Shown here: one piece after another, positions 23,980-32,438 of the stretch
Layout: the number at the start of each line of letters is the position of its first letter
How positions within the stretch are numbered: the first letter of the stretch is position 1
NCBI RefSeq assembly: GCF_024172165.1
Contig: NZ_JAMZEB010000002.1
Location: 3,493,501-3,557,500, forward strand
Length of the DNA: 64,000 nucleotides
Source: Nonomuraea thailandensis
Lineage (GTDB): Bacteria > Actinomycetota > Actinomycetes > Streptosporangiales > Streptosporangiaceae
Direction: 5' to 3'
Notes under the pieces: generated by a model
What the model was told of the DNA's origin: nothing
Databases searched by the model: none
The model's input: the letters and a program-made list of their open reading frames with translations, nothing else
Made by a program: the position numbers and the translations under genes

Positions 23980-25893
23980 ATGGAATCCGGAATGAAGAGG
24001 CGAACGTTTCTGGTGGCCGGGGCGGCCACCGTCGGCAGTGCTTTCCTGCCCAAGCCCTTCGCCGTGGCAGCCGCCACCGGCGACAAGAAGGGCGTGATGC
24101 TGATGAACCGGATCGGTCCCTCAGCGTCGCAGCTGTACATCTCCAACCTCGACGGTTCGAACGAGCGCCCGCTGCTGGGCAACGCGACCTTCGACTACCA
24201 CGCCAGCTTTGCCGCCAACGGCCAGTCGGTGGTCTTCACCTCCGAACGCAGGGGCGACGGCAACTCCAGCCTCTACCGGTCACGTATCGACGGAACGGGC
24301 ATCCAGCCGTTAGCGACCGGCCGGGCGGTCCACGACGCCGGCGTCCTGTCGCCCGACGGGACCAAGCTCGCCTTCGTCTCCACCCGGGAAGCCATCCCCG
24401 GCGACCACAAAACCCACATCTGGGTGCTCGACCTGCGCACCAACAAGCTGAAGAACCTGACCAACGCCCCGAACGTCGCCGGTGACCCCGCCTTGCCCGA
24501 TGGTCACTTCCGCCCCTCCTGGTCTCCCGACGGCCAGTGGATCGCCTTCTCCAGCGACCGCAACACGCCCTGGCGCGGGCATGACGACGGCCGGGGCTGG
24601 GAGCACACCCAGGAACTCAGCATCTACATCATCCGCGCCGACGGCACCGGCTTCCGCAAGGTCGCCACCAAGGAGGGCTACTGCCTCGGCTCGCCGAAGT
24701 GGTCGCCGGACGGCCGCCGGATCGTCTTCTACGAGATCACTACCGAGGGCACCTGGGGCGCCCATCGCCCCGAGTACATCGGAAGGGTCGAATCCCAGAT
24801 CGTCTCGGTCGACGTCGCGACCGGTGTGCGCGTCGAGCACACCTCCGGTCCCGGCCTGAAGCTCTCGCCCCAGTTCGTGAACGCCACCGAGATCGGCTAC
24901 CTCATCAAGGGCGGAGCCGACGAGGGCCTGGCCTACACCTCAGGCACGATCCCGGCCGTCAAGCGGCCCTGGGTGCGTTCGCCCGTCTGGTCGCCGGACG
25001 GCAAGTCAGTGATCTATGACAAGGTCGGCTGGTCGGTCCGCCCGCTCGACACGCCGCTCTTCAGCTGGGATTCGGACTGGGACTACCGCTTCTGCGACGT
25101 TTTCCCCGTCCTGTCCAACCAGGGCCGCCTCGCCTACACCGAAAAGCAGCTCGGTCACTCATCGATCGTCACCATGAACCCCGACGGCACGGACCAGCGC
25201 GTCGTCTTCGACTCCTACGGGCGGGGCCTGGACCCGTCGCTTGTCGCGCGCGGCCTGGCCGGCGCCTTCCGGCCCGCTTGGTCGCCCGACGGTGAGTGGA
25301 TCGCCTTCGGCCTGGGTGGCTGGTTCTTCATGCGCGCCACCAGCACGGCCGTGGTCGCGCGGGTGCGCGCCGACGGCTCGGAATGGGAGGTGCTCACCGA
25401 TGGCACCTCGCACGCCGGTTTTCCGAGCTATTCGCCCGACGGAAAGCAGCTCGTCTATCGCGTGTGGGGCGCGGAGAACAGGGGTCTGCGCATCCTTGAC
25501 CTTGAGACAAGAGTGACACGTGTCCTCACCACCGAGTACGACAACCTGCCCGACTGGTCGCCTGATGGGAAGCTCATCCTGTTCACCCGCAAGATGGACG
25601 CGGTCAATTTCGATGTGTGCACCATTCGTCCCGACGGTACGGGCCTGCGGGTCCTGACCGGCAGCAGCGGCGCGAACGAGGGCCACGCGGTCTGGAATCC
25701 CGACGGGCGCATCCTCTACAACAGCGGCATGTACGGCTTCCGCGAGGAAGCGGCACTGTACGACAACACCTTCCAGCCCTACGGCCAGATCTTCATCATG
25801 AATGCCGACGGCTCCGGCAAGAAGATGCTGACCGACAGCATCTGGGAGGACTCGATGCCGATCTACCTCCCCAACGAGGTTCTGTCTCGTTGA
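23980..25893 (+). CDS. Tat-exported TolB-like beta-propeller protein (PD40 repeats)
   Basis: A 637-residue protein from ATG 23980. The signal is twin-arginine: MKRRTFLVAGAATVGSAFLP and a cleavage region near AVAA. The rest is built of WD40-like PD40 repeats with the recurring motif WSPDG: FRPSWSPDGQWIAFSSDRN, PKWSPDGRRIVFYE, PVWSPDGKSVIYDK, RPAWSPDGEWIAFGL and PDWSPDGKLILFTR. TolB-type propellers bind partners or act as oligo-hydrolase relatives; no catalytic domain is attached here. It follows the permease by 93 bases, without overlap, so it may have its own expression. An exported partner in substrate handling is possible. Confidence 0.82.
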   Translation: MESGMKRRTFLVAGAATVGSAFLPKPFAVAAATGDKKGVMLMNRIGPSASQLYISNLDGSNERPLLGNATFDYHASFAANGQSVVFTSERRGDGNSSLYRSRIDGTGIQPLATGRAVHDAGVLSPDGTKLAFVSTREAIPGDHKTHIWVLDLRTNKLKNLTNAPNVAGDPALPDGHFRPSWSPDGQWIAFSSDRNTPWRGHDDGRGWEHTQELSIYIIRADGTGFRKVATKEGYCLGSPKWSPDGRRIVFYEITTEGTWGAHRPEYIGRVESQIVSVDVATGVRVEHTSGPGLKLSPQFVNATEIGYLIKGGADEGLAYTSGTIPAVKRPWVRSPVWSPDGKSVIYDKVGWSVRPLDTPLFSWDSDWDYRFCDVFPVLSNQGRLAYTEKQLGHSSIVTMNPDGTDQRVVFDSYGRGLDPSLVARGLAGAFRPAWSPDGEWIAFGLGGWFFMRATSTAVVARVRADGSEWEVLTDGTSHAGFPSYSPDGKQLVYRVWGAENRGLRILDLETRVTRVLTTEYDNLPDWSPDGKLILFTRKMDAVNFDVCTIRPDGTGLRVLTGSSGANEGHAVWNPDGRILYNSGMYGFREEAALYDNTFQPYGQIFIMNADGSGKKMLTDSIWEDSMPIYLPNEVLSR

Positions 25894-25904
25894 CCCAAGA
25901 AGGT

Positions 25905-25946
25905 CGCTGTGTTCTCCCTGCGGGCATGCCAGCGGAGAACACAGCG
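25905..25946. terminator. Strong hairpin after the catabolic operon
   Basis: CGCTGTGTTCTCC at 25905-25917 is exactly complementary to GGAGAACACAGCG at 25934-25946, with a 16-base loop. It begins 11 bases after the stop of the TolB-like gene and lacks a U-tract, as is common in actinobacteria. It also marks the edge of the mobile-element remnants. Confidence 0.65.
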
Positions 25947-25989
25947 ATCATGCGTTGCGGCGCCTGGACGTCACGGTTCCTCGCCCTGG

Positions 25990-26430
25990 CCATCACACCC
26001 CCGTCCCGACCGGCGCGGCACGACCGGCTGCCCCTCGCCCATGACTCCTCCGGTACGAGCCACGGCGCTTGATCGCTCTTCCTTTTGGACCCTTCAACGC
26101 CGCCGCGCGCGAGGTCCAGCGCTTCGGCCGCGCGCAGCCGACCGAGCAGCACCTCATTCGGCCGCTGCGGCACGCCGGCTTGTTGCACTCGGCCAGCCGC
26201 CGCCAGCACGTGATGCCCGAGCCGTAACCGCGTTCACGCGGCAGGTGCTCCCAGGCGATCCCGGTGTGCAGCACGAACAAGATGCCCTTGCAACGCCGGT
26301 CGGTCATCCAGTCGCGGCCATGGCGAGAGGAGAGGGTGGCCAAGCCGAAGCCGTGAGAGGTCAGCGACGAGCCGTGGGCGGTGATCGAGCCGCCTGTGCC
26401 GCAGCGTCGGCGCCGGTTCCGGCGAGGTCG
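25990..26430 (-). pseudogene. IS5-family transposase remnant
   Basis: On the minus strand RCKGILFVLHTGIAWEHLPR, then GSGITCWRRLAECNK, match the conserved N-terminal DUF4096 region of IS5-family transposases. The match then shifts frame to one reading EVLLGRLRAAEALDLARGGV, where intact copies have LDWSRAxxD. Later domains with the DDE catalytic residues are missing or scrambled. It is a decayed fragment with at least one frameshift and cannot encode an active transposase. It lies directly downstream of the hairpin that ends the catabolic operon. Confidence 0.75.
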
Positions 26431-26487
26431 GTGAGGCCATCCAGAATGGGTACGGCACTCACTGGGTCGTGGCACGCAGCCTGATGA

Positions 26488-27385
26488 GGTCGGCCTCCGA
26501 TTGATCTCGATGATCGGCAGCAGGGTGGTCTGGGCCGAGGCGTTGATTTGCCGAGGGGTGGGCCCGGCGGGGGTGGAAACGTCGGCGAGGTGACCGAGAA
26601 GCCGGTCAAGGGCAGCTTGGCCGTCGTCGACCGCGGCGCGTTCGTCGTCGGTGGGCGGGACGGCGGCGAGCATGCGCTGCAGGTTGTCCTTGGCCTCCAG
26701 CAGCAGAGCCTTGGAGGAGTCCTTCGGGGTGGAGAAGTCGCACTTGGCGCAGGCCATCCGGTGCGGGCACTCTTCAGAGCAGGTGTGATTGCAGAACCCG
26801 TGTCCCAGGTCGTAGTACTGCCACGGCTCTCCGGCGGCCACGGCTCCGCTCTCGACGGCGTCTCGGTCGATGAGCACCTCGACGGTGCGGACGTTGCGTT
26901 CGAAGTATCCGGCGTCGGTGCAGGCCCGCGTCAGCGTCGTCGGGGTGATCTTGGCGTTGTAGCTGGCGATGGTGGATCGGGCCCGGTGGCTGGTGATGTT
27001 CCCGCGGACGTCGGCGGCCGGGACGCCGGCCTTGCGGCAGAGCATGGGGGTGACGGTGTTGTTGATGTAGGAGATGCGGCGGGCCTGGAGGGAGAACAGC
27101 AGGTTCACCTGCTCGGCGGTGCGGCGGTCGACGAAGACTGGCTGGTCGGGGCGGACGACGTGCCAGGCGTCGATGGCCTGGCCGAGGATCGGATCGACAG
27201 GCTTGGTGAACGCGGTTCCGGTCTTGTGCGTGGGAACGTCCAGGAGGCAGACCGCGTCGCGAGCCAGGACCCGGCCGGAGTCGCCGCGGATCGGGGCGTC
27301 CTGGTGCTGCCAGCGGATGCATCCCAGGCGCAGCCGGCCGATCTCGTCGCTGCGCAGCCCGCTGAACAGCCAGGTCACCGTCGAA
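26488..27385 (-). pseudogene. Truncated tyrosine-recombinase (integrase) fragment
   Basis: Minus-strand reading from about 27385 gives the catalytic half of a large tyrosine recombinase: LFSGLRSDEIGRLRLGCIRW (first catalytic Arg), HKTGTAF (Lys), then NITSHRARSTIAS (HxxR). A Cys-rich tail follows, LGHGFCNHTCSEECPHRMAC, with further CAKCDF, and a coiled coil-like end. The N-terminal core-binding half is absent: at about 27380 the frame meets an unrelated plus-strand fragment. Large integrases with such Cys-rich tails occur on actinobacterial mobile elements. There is no plausible start codon at the junction, so it is taken as a remnant. Confidence 0.75.
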
Positions 27386-27685
27386 ACCCGCCTGGACATG
27401 GCCGCACGCGAACTGCGCACCCTGCGCCGCCAGCTCGCCGCCGCCCAGGCCGCCACCGGCATGGTGGTGCCCGCGCTGGCCGACGTCGACGGGCGGCCCG
27501 GCGTGCGGCTGCCCGCCGACACCATCGACGCCGTCACCGTGCAGGACGGCGTGGTACAGCTGCACCACGCCGACCGCGCCATCCCCCTCGGCGATGCCTC
27601 CCAGTCCCCGGCGCAGGCCCGCGCGCTGAGCGCCGCCCTCCAGGCGGTCACCGCCCTACCGCCCGACGCAGAGCATCCGAGCTGA
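27374..27685 (+). pseudogene. C-terminal fragment of an unrecognised coding sequence
   Basis: The plus-strand frame ending at the TGA before 27686 reads VETRLDMAARELRTLRRQLA, then GRPGVRLPADTIDAVTVQDG and ARALSAALQAVTALPP. It has strong codon-position GC bias and looks like the last 100 residues of a real protein (a helical segment followed by a small beta-rich region). Its beginning is cut off exactly where the integrase fragment on the other strand starts, which marks the insertion or deletion junction. I do not recognise the family. Confidence 0.5.
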
Positions 27686-28002
27686 GACGCAACCATCGCG
27701 ACCGGGTGACGACCTCACCCACCGTGACGCCCACCGTGACGCCCGGGCGCTTGTCGGCCAGGGCGATGACCGCAACTCGATCGGCTACCGCGCTCGAAGC
27801 CGCCGCGCTCGAGGCCGCCGCGCCGGTGCCCCGTGCACCCTCGGACAGATGCGTGAATCAGCCAGTTCCGGAGCACGCGCGCGCCGCGGCAGGGCCGCCT
27901 GCCCCTGCAGCAGCCGAGACCTCTCAGAATTCGAGGGGAAGGCGACGGCGGCCTTCGGACAACAAGTGGTGACCGCTGTACCGCCGACGACAAGGTTTGT
28001 GT
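27686..28002. other. Intergenic stretch before the sigma factor
   Basis: No gene is supported here. There is a 12-base tandem duplication (CACCGTGACGCC twice, about 27719-27742) and a GCC-rich run. The promoter of the sigma-factor gene should lie in the last 100 bases; I cannot assign hexamers. Confidence 0.4.
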
Positions 28003-28623
28003 ATGAAGGAGCCCGACGTGGCAGCTCCCCAGAGCGTCGTACCACCGTGGCAGGACGACGCCATGGCGATCAAGCGGTCTTGGGACGAGCCCGACTGTTT
28101 CGGAGCCGTCTTCGACGCCCACTACACGGAGATCCACCGCTACGCCTCACAGCGGCTCGGCCCGCACGCGGCCGACGACATCTGCGCCGAGACCTTCGTC
28201 CTGGCGTTCCGGCAACGTCATCGCTACGACGTGAGCCGCAGCAGCGCCCGGCCATGGCTCTACGGCATCGCGACCAACGTCATCAGCCGCCACCGGCGCG
28301 ATGAGGTTCGCCTCTTACGCGCCGTGAACCGGCTCCGCCCCGTATCGGAGTCCGCCGGCGGCCATGAGGACGCGGTGACCGAGAAGGTGAGCGCCGAGAG
28401 GCTGAAGGTGGCGCTGGCCAAGGCCATCGCCGCCCTCCCCGCCGATCAACGCGACGTGCTGCTGCTGGTGTCGCTGTCGGGGCTCAGCTACGAAGAGGCG
28501 GCGCAGGCTCTGGACGTGCCCTTCGGCACGGTCTCCTCGCGGCTGAACCGGGCCCGCAAGAAACTACGCAAGGCGCTGGGTGGGAGCAATCCCCTGCTGG
28601 ACGAGGAGGACATGCGTCGATGA
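28003..28623 (+). CDS. RNA polymerase sigma factor, ECF (sigma-70 family)
   Basis: About 206 residues. Region 2 is seen as FGAVFDAHYTEIHRYASQRL, ADDICAETFVLAF and RPWLYGIATNVISRHRR; region 4 as ALPADQRDVLLLVSLSGLSY, EEAAQALDVPFGTVSSRLNR and ARKKL. ATG 28003 (after ACAAGG) is chosen; TTG 27997 and ATG 28063 are alternatives. It overlaps the next gene by 4 bases (ATGA). ECF factors of this type followed by a CU044_5270 protein are a recurring actinobacterial pair, in which the second protein may act as anti-sigma or sensor. Confidence 0.92.
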   Translation: MKEPDVAAPQSVVPPWQDDAMAIKRSWDEPDCFGAVFDAHYTEIHRYASQRLGPHAADDICAETFVLAFRQRHRYDVSRSSARPWLYGIATNVISRHRRDEVRLLRAVNRLRPVSESAGGHEDAVTEKVSAERLKVALAKAIAALPADQRDVLLLVSLSGLSYEEAAQALDVPFGTVSSRLNRARKKLRKALGGSNPLLDEEDMRR

Positions 28624-29786
28624 ACGACCTGGATCTCGTACGCGGACTGTACGACGACGACCCGCCCCCGCCCACCCGCCAGGCGATGGCCCAGGCCCGG
28701 GCGCAGATGCTGAGCCAGGCCGGCACCGTACGCCGCCGCCCTCGCCGCGCTTGGCGCCTGCCGCTCGGCCTGGTGGCCGCCACGACGGTCGCGTCCGTGG
28801 TCGCGGGCATGGCGCTCGTCGCCCACGACCGCGCAGAACCGCAGAAGCCCGGAGGGACGAGCATGGGCGCGGCCCCTGTTCCTCAGCCCCTCACCTCACG
28901 CGACATGATGCTGGCGGCCGCCTCTCAGGCCGAACGGCAGCCACAGGGCCGCTACTGGTTCACGCACCAGCGGACCAGCCTGCCGTTGCTCGCGCTCGGC
29001 CGCACGGGCGGGTACGTCGTGGAAGAGCGATGGGACACCTTCGGGTGGACGGGACGCACCCGCGGCGACGGCCAGGCGTTCTATGGTCGTGACCTGGCCG
29101 GCAAGCCCCAGACCGACGCCGACGTCGAGGCCTGGCACGATGCGGGCTCACCCCGCAGCTGGCAGGTGCGCTCATCGGAAGTAACGCGGACGATCAGCAC
29201 CCGGTCAGGAGACTGGGACGCGGATCAGAACAAGCACCCAGGAGGCACCTTCAACATTCCAGGCGTCGGCGCGTTCACCTACGCGGAGCTCCAGACTCTC
29301 CCCACCGAGCCAGAGGACTTGCGGGAACTGCTGTGCGAGGGCAGAGTCAAGCTCACGCCGGAAGTGGCCGGGCAACTGCGCCGCGGCGGCGTCAGCGCGG
29401 CCCGCAAGCGCTGCGACGGCGCGTCCGGCGTGCTCGACAAGGTCTTCTTCGCTCTCAGCAACACCCCGATCCCTCCCGGCGTGCAAGCCGGTCTCATGCG
29501 CCTGCTCACCGACTACCCCGGTGTACGCCGGCTCGGCGCCGTTGCCGACCCGCTCGGCCGCCCCGGCGTCGCCCTCGCGGCCTCGTACCAAAGTCGCGAC
29601 GGCCGGGGGACGCTCCAGCGCGACCTGATCTTCGACCAGCGGACCGGCAGGGTTCTGGGCAGCAGGGACATCCTCCAGAAGCCCGGCCCTGACAGCCAGT
29701 CCTGGCAAGTCCCCGGCAGAGTTCTTCAGTACTGGCTGGTCGTGGACTCGGGCTGGACCGACACCAAGCCCAACCTGCCCGACTAG
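28620..29786 (+). CDS. CU044_5270-family membrane protein (partner of the ECF sigma factor)
   Basis: A 388-residue protein with a short cytoplasmic N-terminus (MNDLDLVRGLYDDDPPPPTR), a basic patch, one membrane helix (LPLGLVAATTVASVVAGMAL, about residues 48-67) and a large extracytoplasmic domain. The N-terminal pattern and the domain with WFTHQRTS and QSRDGRGTLQRDLIFDQRTG fit the CU044_5270 family. It is translationally coupled to the sigma gene. The topology is that of a membrane-bound anti-sigma factor or sensor, but no zinc-type anti-sigma motif is seen. Function is inferred from context. Confidence 0.8.
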   Translation: MNDLDLVRGLYDDDPPPPTRQAMAQARAQMLSQAGTVRRRPRRAWRLPLGLVAATTVASVVAGMALVAHDRAEPQKPGGTSMGAAPVPQPLTSRDMMLAAASQAERQPQGRYWFTHQRTSLPLLALGRTGGYVVEERWDTFGWTGRTRGDGQAFYGRDLAGKPQTDADVEAWHDAGSPRSWQVRSSEVTRTISTRSGDWDADQNKHPGGTFNIPGVGAFTYAELQTLPTEPEDLRELLCEGRVKLTPEVAGQLRRGGVSAARKRCDGASGVLDKVFFALSNTPIPPGVQAGLMRLLTDYPGVRRLGAVADPLGRPGVALAASYQSRDGRGTLQRDLIFDQRTGRVLGSRDILQKPGPDSQSWQVPGRVLQYWLVVDSGWTDTKPNLPD

Positions 29787-30058
29787 AGATGGGCGATCCC
29801 TAGCCGTCCCTGGTTCTGGCCCGTCATCAGTGATTCTTACCAAGCTGGGCCGTGCCGGAGATCGATGATCGCGCCGGTGCGGTGTTTCCCGTCTGTCTGG
29901 CCGCCGATGTGTCCGCGTCACCGGCACACCTTCCTCACCCCGGAAGAATGAAGGCAGCACCTAACATGCGCCTCTCACCTCACGAATCAGGGCAACCAGA
30001 AGGGATCCAGAAACCCCAGCTAGCAGCCGGGATCCTCCGACGGGAACATGTGCCAGCC

Positions 30059-30193
30059 CCAGGTGAATGGGGCCAGGTCTTCGGCGACGAAGTCCTGGCC
30101 ACCGCCATCCTCGACCGCCTGCTGCACCACTGCGAAGTCATCGCGATCAACGGCCCCAGTTACAGGCTCAAGAACCGCCTGGCCGCCGTCGAG
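30059..30193 (+). pseudogene. istB: IS21-family istB C-terminal fragment
   Basis: The plus strand encodes [20 protein letters not shown], then [20 protein letters not shown], which is the highly conserved C-terminal end of the IS21 helper ATPase IstB. Nothing of the AAA+ core (Walker A/B) or of IstA is present. It is an isolated relic of about 45 codons. Confidence 0.8.
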
Positions 30194-30216
30194 CCGAGAT
30201 CGCCGCAGTCACCTGA

Positions 30217-30627
30217 TCACCCCTGCTCTGCTCGATGCGACAACACCGAGCCGCAGGCTTGGGCAATGGCGGTCGGATCCCAATAGAAGGGACGGCACTC
30301 GAGCATGCGACCGTTCCGCACGGTGATCAGCTGCACGATCAGGGTCTCGATCTCCTGGCCCGTGGCCCGGGCGCGGAACCGCACCCGATTGCGCACCACC
30401 ACAGTGTCCCCGTCACCCCAGTGCTCCTGTTCCAGGAACTCCATCGATTCCCAGACCTCACTGAAGGCAGCCAAAAACTGCTCCATACCATCCCGGCCTC
30501 GCCACGTCCCCGTCCCCGTGAACGGCAGACCCGGAGCCTGGTACAGCACCACCTCCGGATCCAGGTATGCGGCGACCCGGACTTGGTTGCAGCCCCATCG
30601 CCACTCAACTACTCCTGAGGCTTGCAC
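30217..30627 (-). CDS. SnoaL/NTF2-like protein
   Basis: A 136-residue protein of the NTF2-like fold. The first strand region reads [20 protein letters not shown], then [20 protein letters not shown], and the barrel strands include [20 protein letters not shown] and the typical end [13 protein letters not shown]. The GTG start at 30627 gives [11 protein letters not shown]. This lacks the usual first helix, so the N-terminus may be slightly truncated or start elsewhere. Such proteins are small cyclases, isomerases or binding proteins; no specific role can be given. It lies among mobile-element debris. Confidence 0.65.
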   Translation of the reverse strand: MQASGVVEWRWGCNQVRVAAYLDPEVVLYQAPGLPFTGTGTWRGRDGMEQFLAAFSEVWESMEFLEQEHWGDGDTVVVRNRVRFRARATGQEIETLIVQLITVRNGRMLECRPFYWDPTAIAQACGSVLSHRAEQG

Positions 30628-30991
30628 ATTTACTCGTACTCAGTTCTGCACGTCAGGGAGTACGCCGACACCACACTCAGGCGGCGAAATGAGCAGAACA
30701 ATGGAATGCAGCCGAAAGTCCCTGTAGCGCCCCCACAACGCTTCACCGCGAGGGGGAACCCAAGGAGACCGCCCACCCCTCGCCTGGCCAGCTGCAGACA
30801 CAGGGCCTTGCTCCGGTCGGTGGGCCAGCAGCGCCCGCACTTCCTGGTCGCTGCCCCATACGGCCGAGCGGATGGTGCGGCGGTGAGGCATCCGTCTGGC
30901 ACGCGCGAAGAACTCGATCTGTGTCAGAAGCCGGGCCTGCGCGCTGCCGGGCTACGTTGCCTTCGTTACAAGAAGGGGGAAGGAGTTCTGC
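30628..30991. other. Intergenic stretch between the SnoaL-like and reductase-fold genes
   Basis: No supported gene. Open frames on both strands lack recognisable motifs and convincing starts. A good ribosome-binding sequence (GGGGGAAGGAG, 30976-30986) at the end serves the following gene. Confidence 0.4.
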
Positions 30992-31537
30992 ATGACGCCG
31001 AAACAGCCCAGGACCGAGCTCGACGCCCGCTACAGCTCGGCGCTGAACCCGCGCCCGGGCGCGGAGAACGTCACCGCCACCGACTGGGTCGAAGCCCAGC
31101 GCCAGCTGCGGGCCGCCGAGGTCTTCTGGATCACCACGATCCGGCCGGACGGCCGGCTGCATGTCACGCCGCTGATCGCCGCCTGGCACGACGGGGCGTT
31201 GCACTTCAGCACCGGGCCGGGCGAGCAGAAGGCGAAGAATCTGGCCCGCAATGCCCACTGCGCACTCACCACAGGGCACAACTCACTCTCCGAAGGCCTC
31301 GACATCGTGATCGAAGGCACGGCGGAGCGGGTGACGGATCCAGCGCGGCGGGACGAGGTCATCGCCGCGTTCGAGGCGCAGTACGGCGTCCACATCACCT
31401 CGCCGGAGGGGCCCTTCCACGGCTTCGGCGACAGCATCCGCAAGGGCAGGGACCTGCTGTTTGCGGTGGCACCCAGCACGGCGTACAGCTTCGGGCACGA
31501 TGGCCAGGTGTTCAGCCACACCCGCTACGCCTTCTAG
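30992..31537 (+). CDS. Pyridoxamine-5'-phosphate-oxidase-fold (split-barrel flavin/F420) protein
   Basis: A 181-residue protein with an excellent ribosome-binding site. The split-barrel motifs are EVFWITTIRPDGRLHVTPLI, ALHFSTGPGEQKAKNLARN and LDIVIEGTAERVTDPARRDE, typical of small actinobacterial enzymes that bind FMN, F420 or heme. Catalytic type cannot be decided from sequence. It is isolated from other genes and flanked by insertion-sequence relics. Probably a detoxifying reductase or oxidase. Confidence 0.8.
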   Translation: MTPKQPRTELDARYSSALNPRPGAENVTATDWVEAQRQLRAAEVFWITTIRPDGRLHVTPLIAAWHDGALHFSTGPGEQKAKNLARNAHCALTTGHNSLSEGLDIVIEGTAERVTDPARRDEVIAAFEAQYGVHITSPEGPFHGFGDSIRKGRDLLFAVAPSTAYSFGHDGQVFSHTRYAF

Positions 31538-31640
31538 TAGTACTTCGTTGGGTCGTCATGGCGGTTGTCGGTGGCAGGTGGGGCTCGGCCGCTCCAGGTG
31601 GCTGACAGCACCTGGAGCATGTACAGGATGTTGTAGGAAG

Positions 31641-31990
31641 TTAGGCCGCGCCGACCGCTTTTGGGCTGGTCAACGGCAGTTCAGTGAGGAACAGGTGGGC
31701 GGCTGGAACCAGGGTGACGTGGCGATGCCAACCGCTCCAGGAGCGTCACTCGAAGTGAGTCAGGCCCAGACCGGTCCTGAGCTCCCGGTACTCGTGCTCG
31801 ATGCGCCGGCGGATCTTGGCCAGGCGGACCAGTTCCCGCAGCCGGATGCCGGGCGGCAGGGTGGACAGCCAGTAGTCGGTGGGCTCGGGCTCGCCGAGTT
31901 GCGTCAGGTCGACCGCCTGGCCGACGAGGCACTTGGCAACCATGAGTCGATCGGCGTGCGTCAACAACGCGGGAGTCTGTGGCGGCGCCC
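31641..31990 (-). pseudogene. IS701-family transposase C-terminal fragment with internal stop
   Basis: Minus-strand reading gives LTHADRLMVAKCLVGQAVDL, DYWLSTLPPGIRLRELVRLA, then IEHEYRELRTGLGLTHFE, followed by TGA and, in the same frame, RSWSGWHRHVTLVPAAHLFL to a TAA at 31641-31643. Related transposases read HFEGRSWxGWHRHVT, so the TGA (31753-31755 region) replaces a GGA Gly codon by one base change. The N-terminal DDE portion is missing. This is a dead C-terminal remnant. Confidence 0.8.
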
Positions 31991-32027
31991 CCGGCTCCGG
32001 CCTCGTGGTGCGGCGCACAGCGTTCGA

Positions 32028-32438
32028 TCAGCTGAGATCTGCTCGATGGTGTCCTCCTGCCGGGCGGCGGTCGGGGAGTGCCGCCTCTTGCAGGCGTGCT
32101 TCGCGGTGCCGGCGCAGGCTGGTCACGCCGAGCCGGGCCCGCATCTCGGCGAGCAGCGCGCGGCCCTTGACCCCGCGTTCGTAGACGGATTCCCGCCGCA
32201 TGCCGAGGATCTTCGCCAGTTCTCCGAAGGAGTAGCCGCGGGGCTTTTCCTGGTTGAGGGCGATGGCGATGTTCATGGCGTCTCGCAGCTGTTCGCGCAA
32301 GGGCTCTACATGCACCAGGCCGACCGGGTCGTCGGAGAGCCGCTTGGCGAGTGCGTCCACCATGCGGTGCAGCATCGCGACATACTCTGCGGTCTCGACG
32401 ATACGGCGACGGTGCCGGCCGCCTGCGGAGGGCGTCAC
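32028..32438 (-). CDS. Small helix-turn-helix protein
   Basis: A 136-residue protein. The frame is open to 32750, but the upstream part is Pro/Arg-rich shadow; GTG 32438 has GGGAGG at good spacing. A helical N-terminus (ETAEYVAMLHRMVDALAKRL) is followed by an HTH-like region: LREQLRDAMNIAIALNQEKP, YSFGELAKILGMRRESVYER and GVKGRALLAEMRARLG. The second part resembles region-4-like or small repressor HTH domains. I do not recognise a named family. It abuts the IS701 relic, and its last codons may have been altered by that insertion. Confidence 0.6.
   Translation of the reverse strand: MTPSAGGRHRRRIVETAEYVAMLHRMVDALAKRLSDDPVGLVHVEPLREQLRDAMNIAIALNQEKPRGYSFGELAKILGMRRESVYERGVKGRALLAEMRARLGVTSLRRHREARLQEAALPDRRPAGGHHRADLS

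Noticed and set aside
27719-27742. Tandem 12-base repeat as possible CRISPR or operator array
   Set aside because: Only two contiguous copies with no spacers; not CRISPR, and no link to a regulator.
29966-29986. Seven codons reading MRLSPHE, like the start of urease gamma subunits
   Set aside because: The similarity ends after seven residues and no urease sequence follows; chance or a tiny relic.
30640-30902. Overlapping minus-strand open frames of about 85-90 codons
   Set aside because: Two frames of equal length cover the same bases, neither has a domain or good start.
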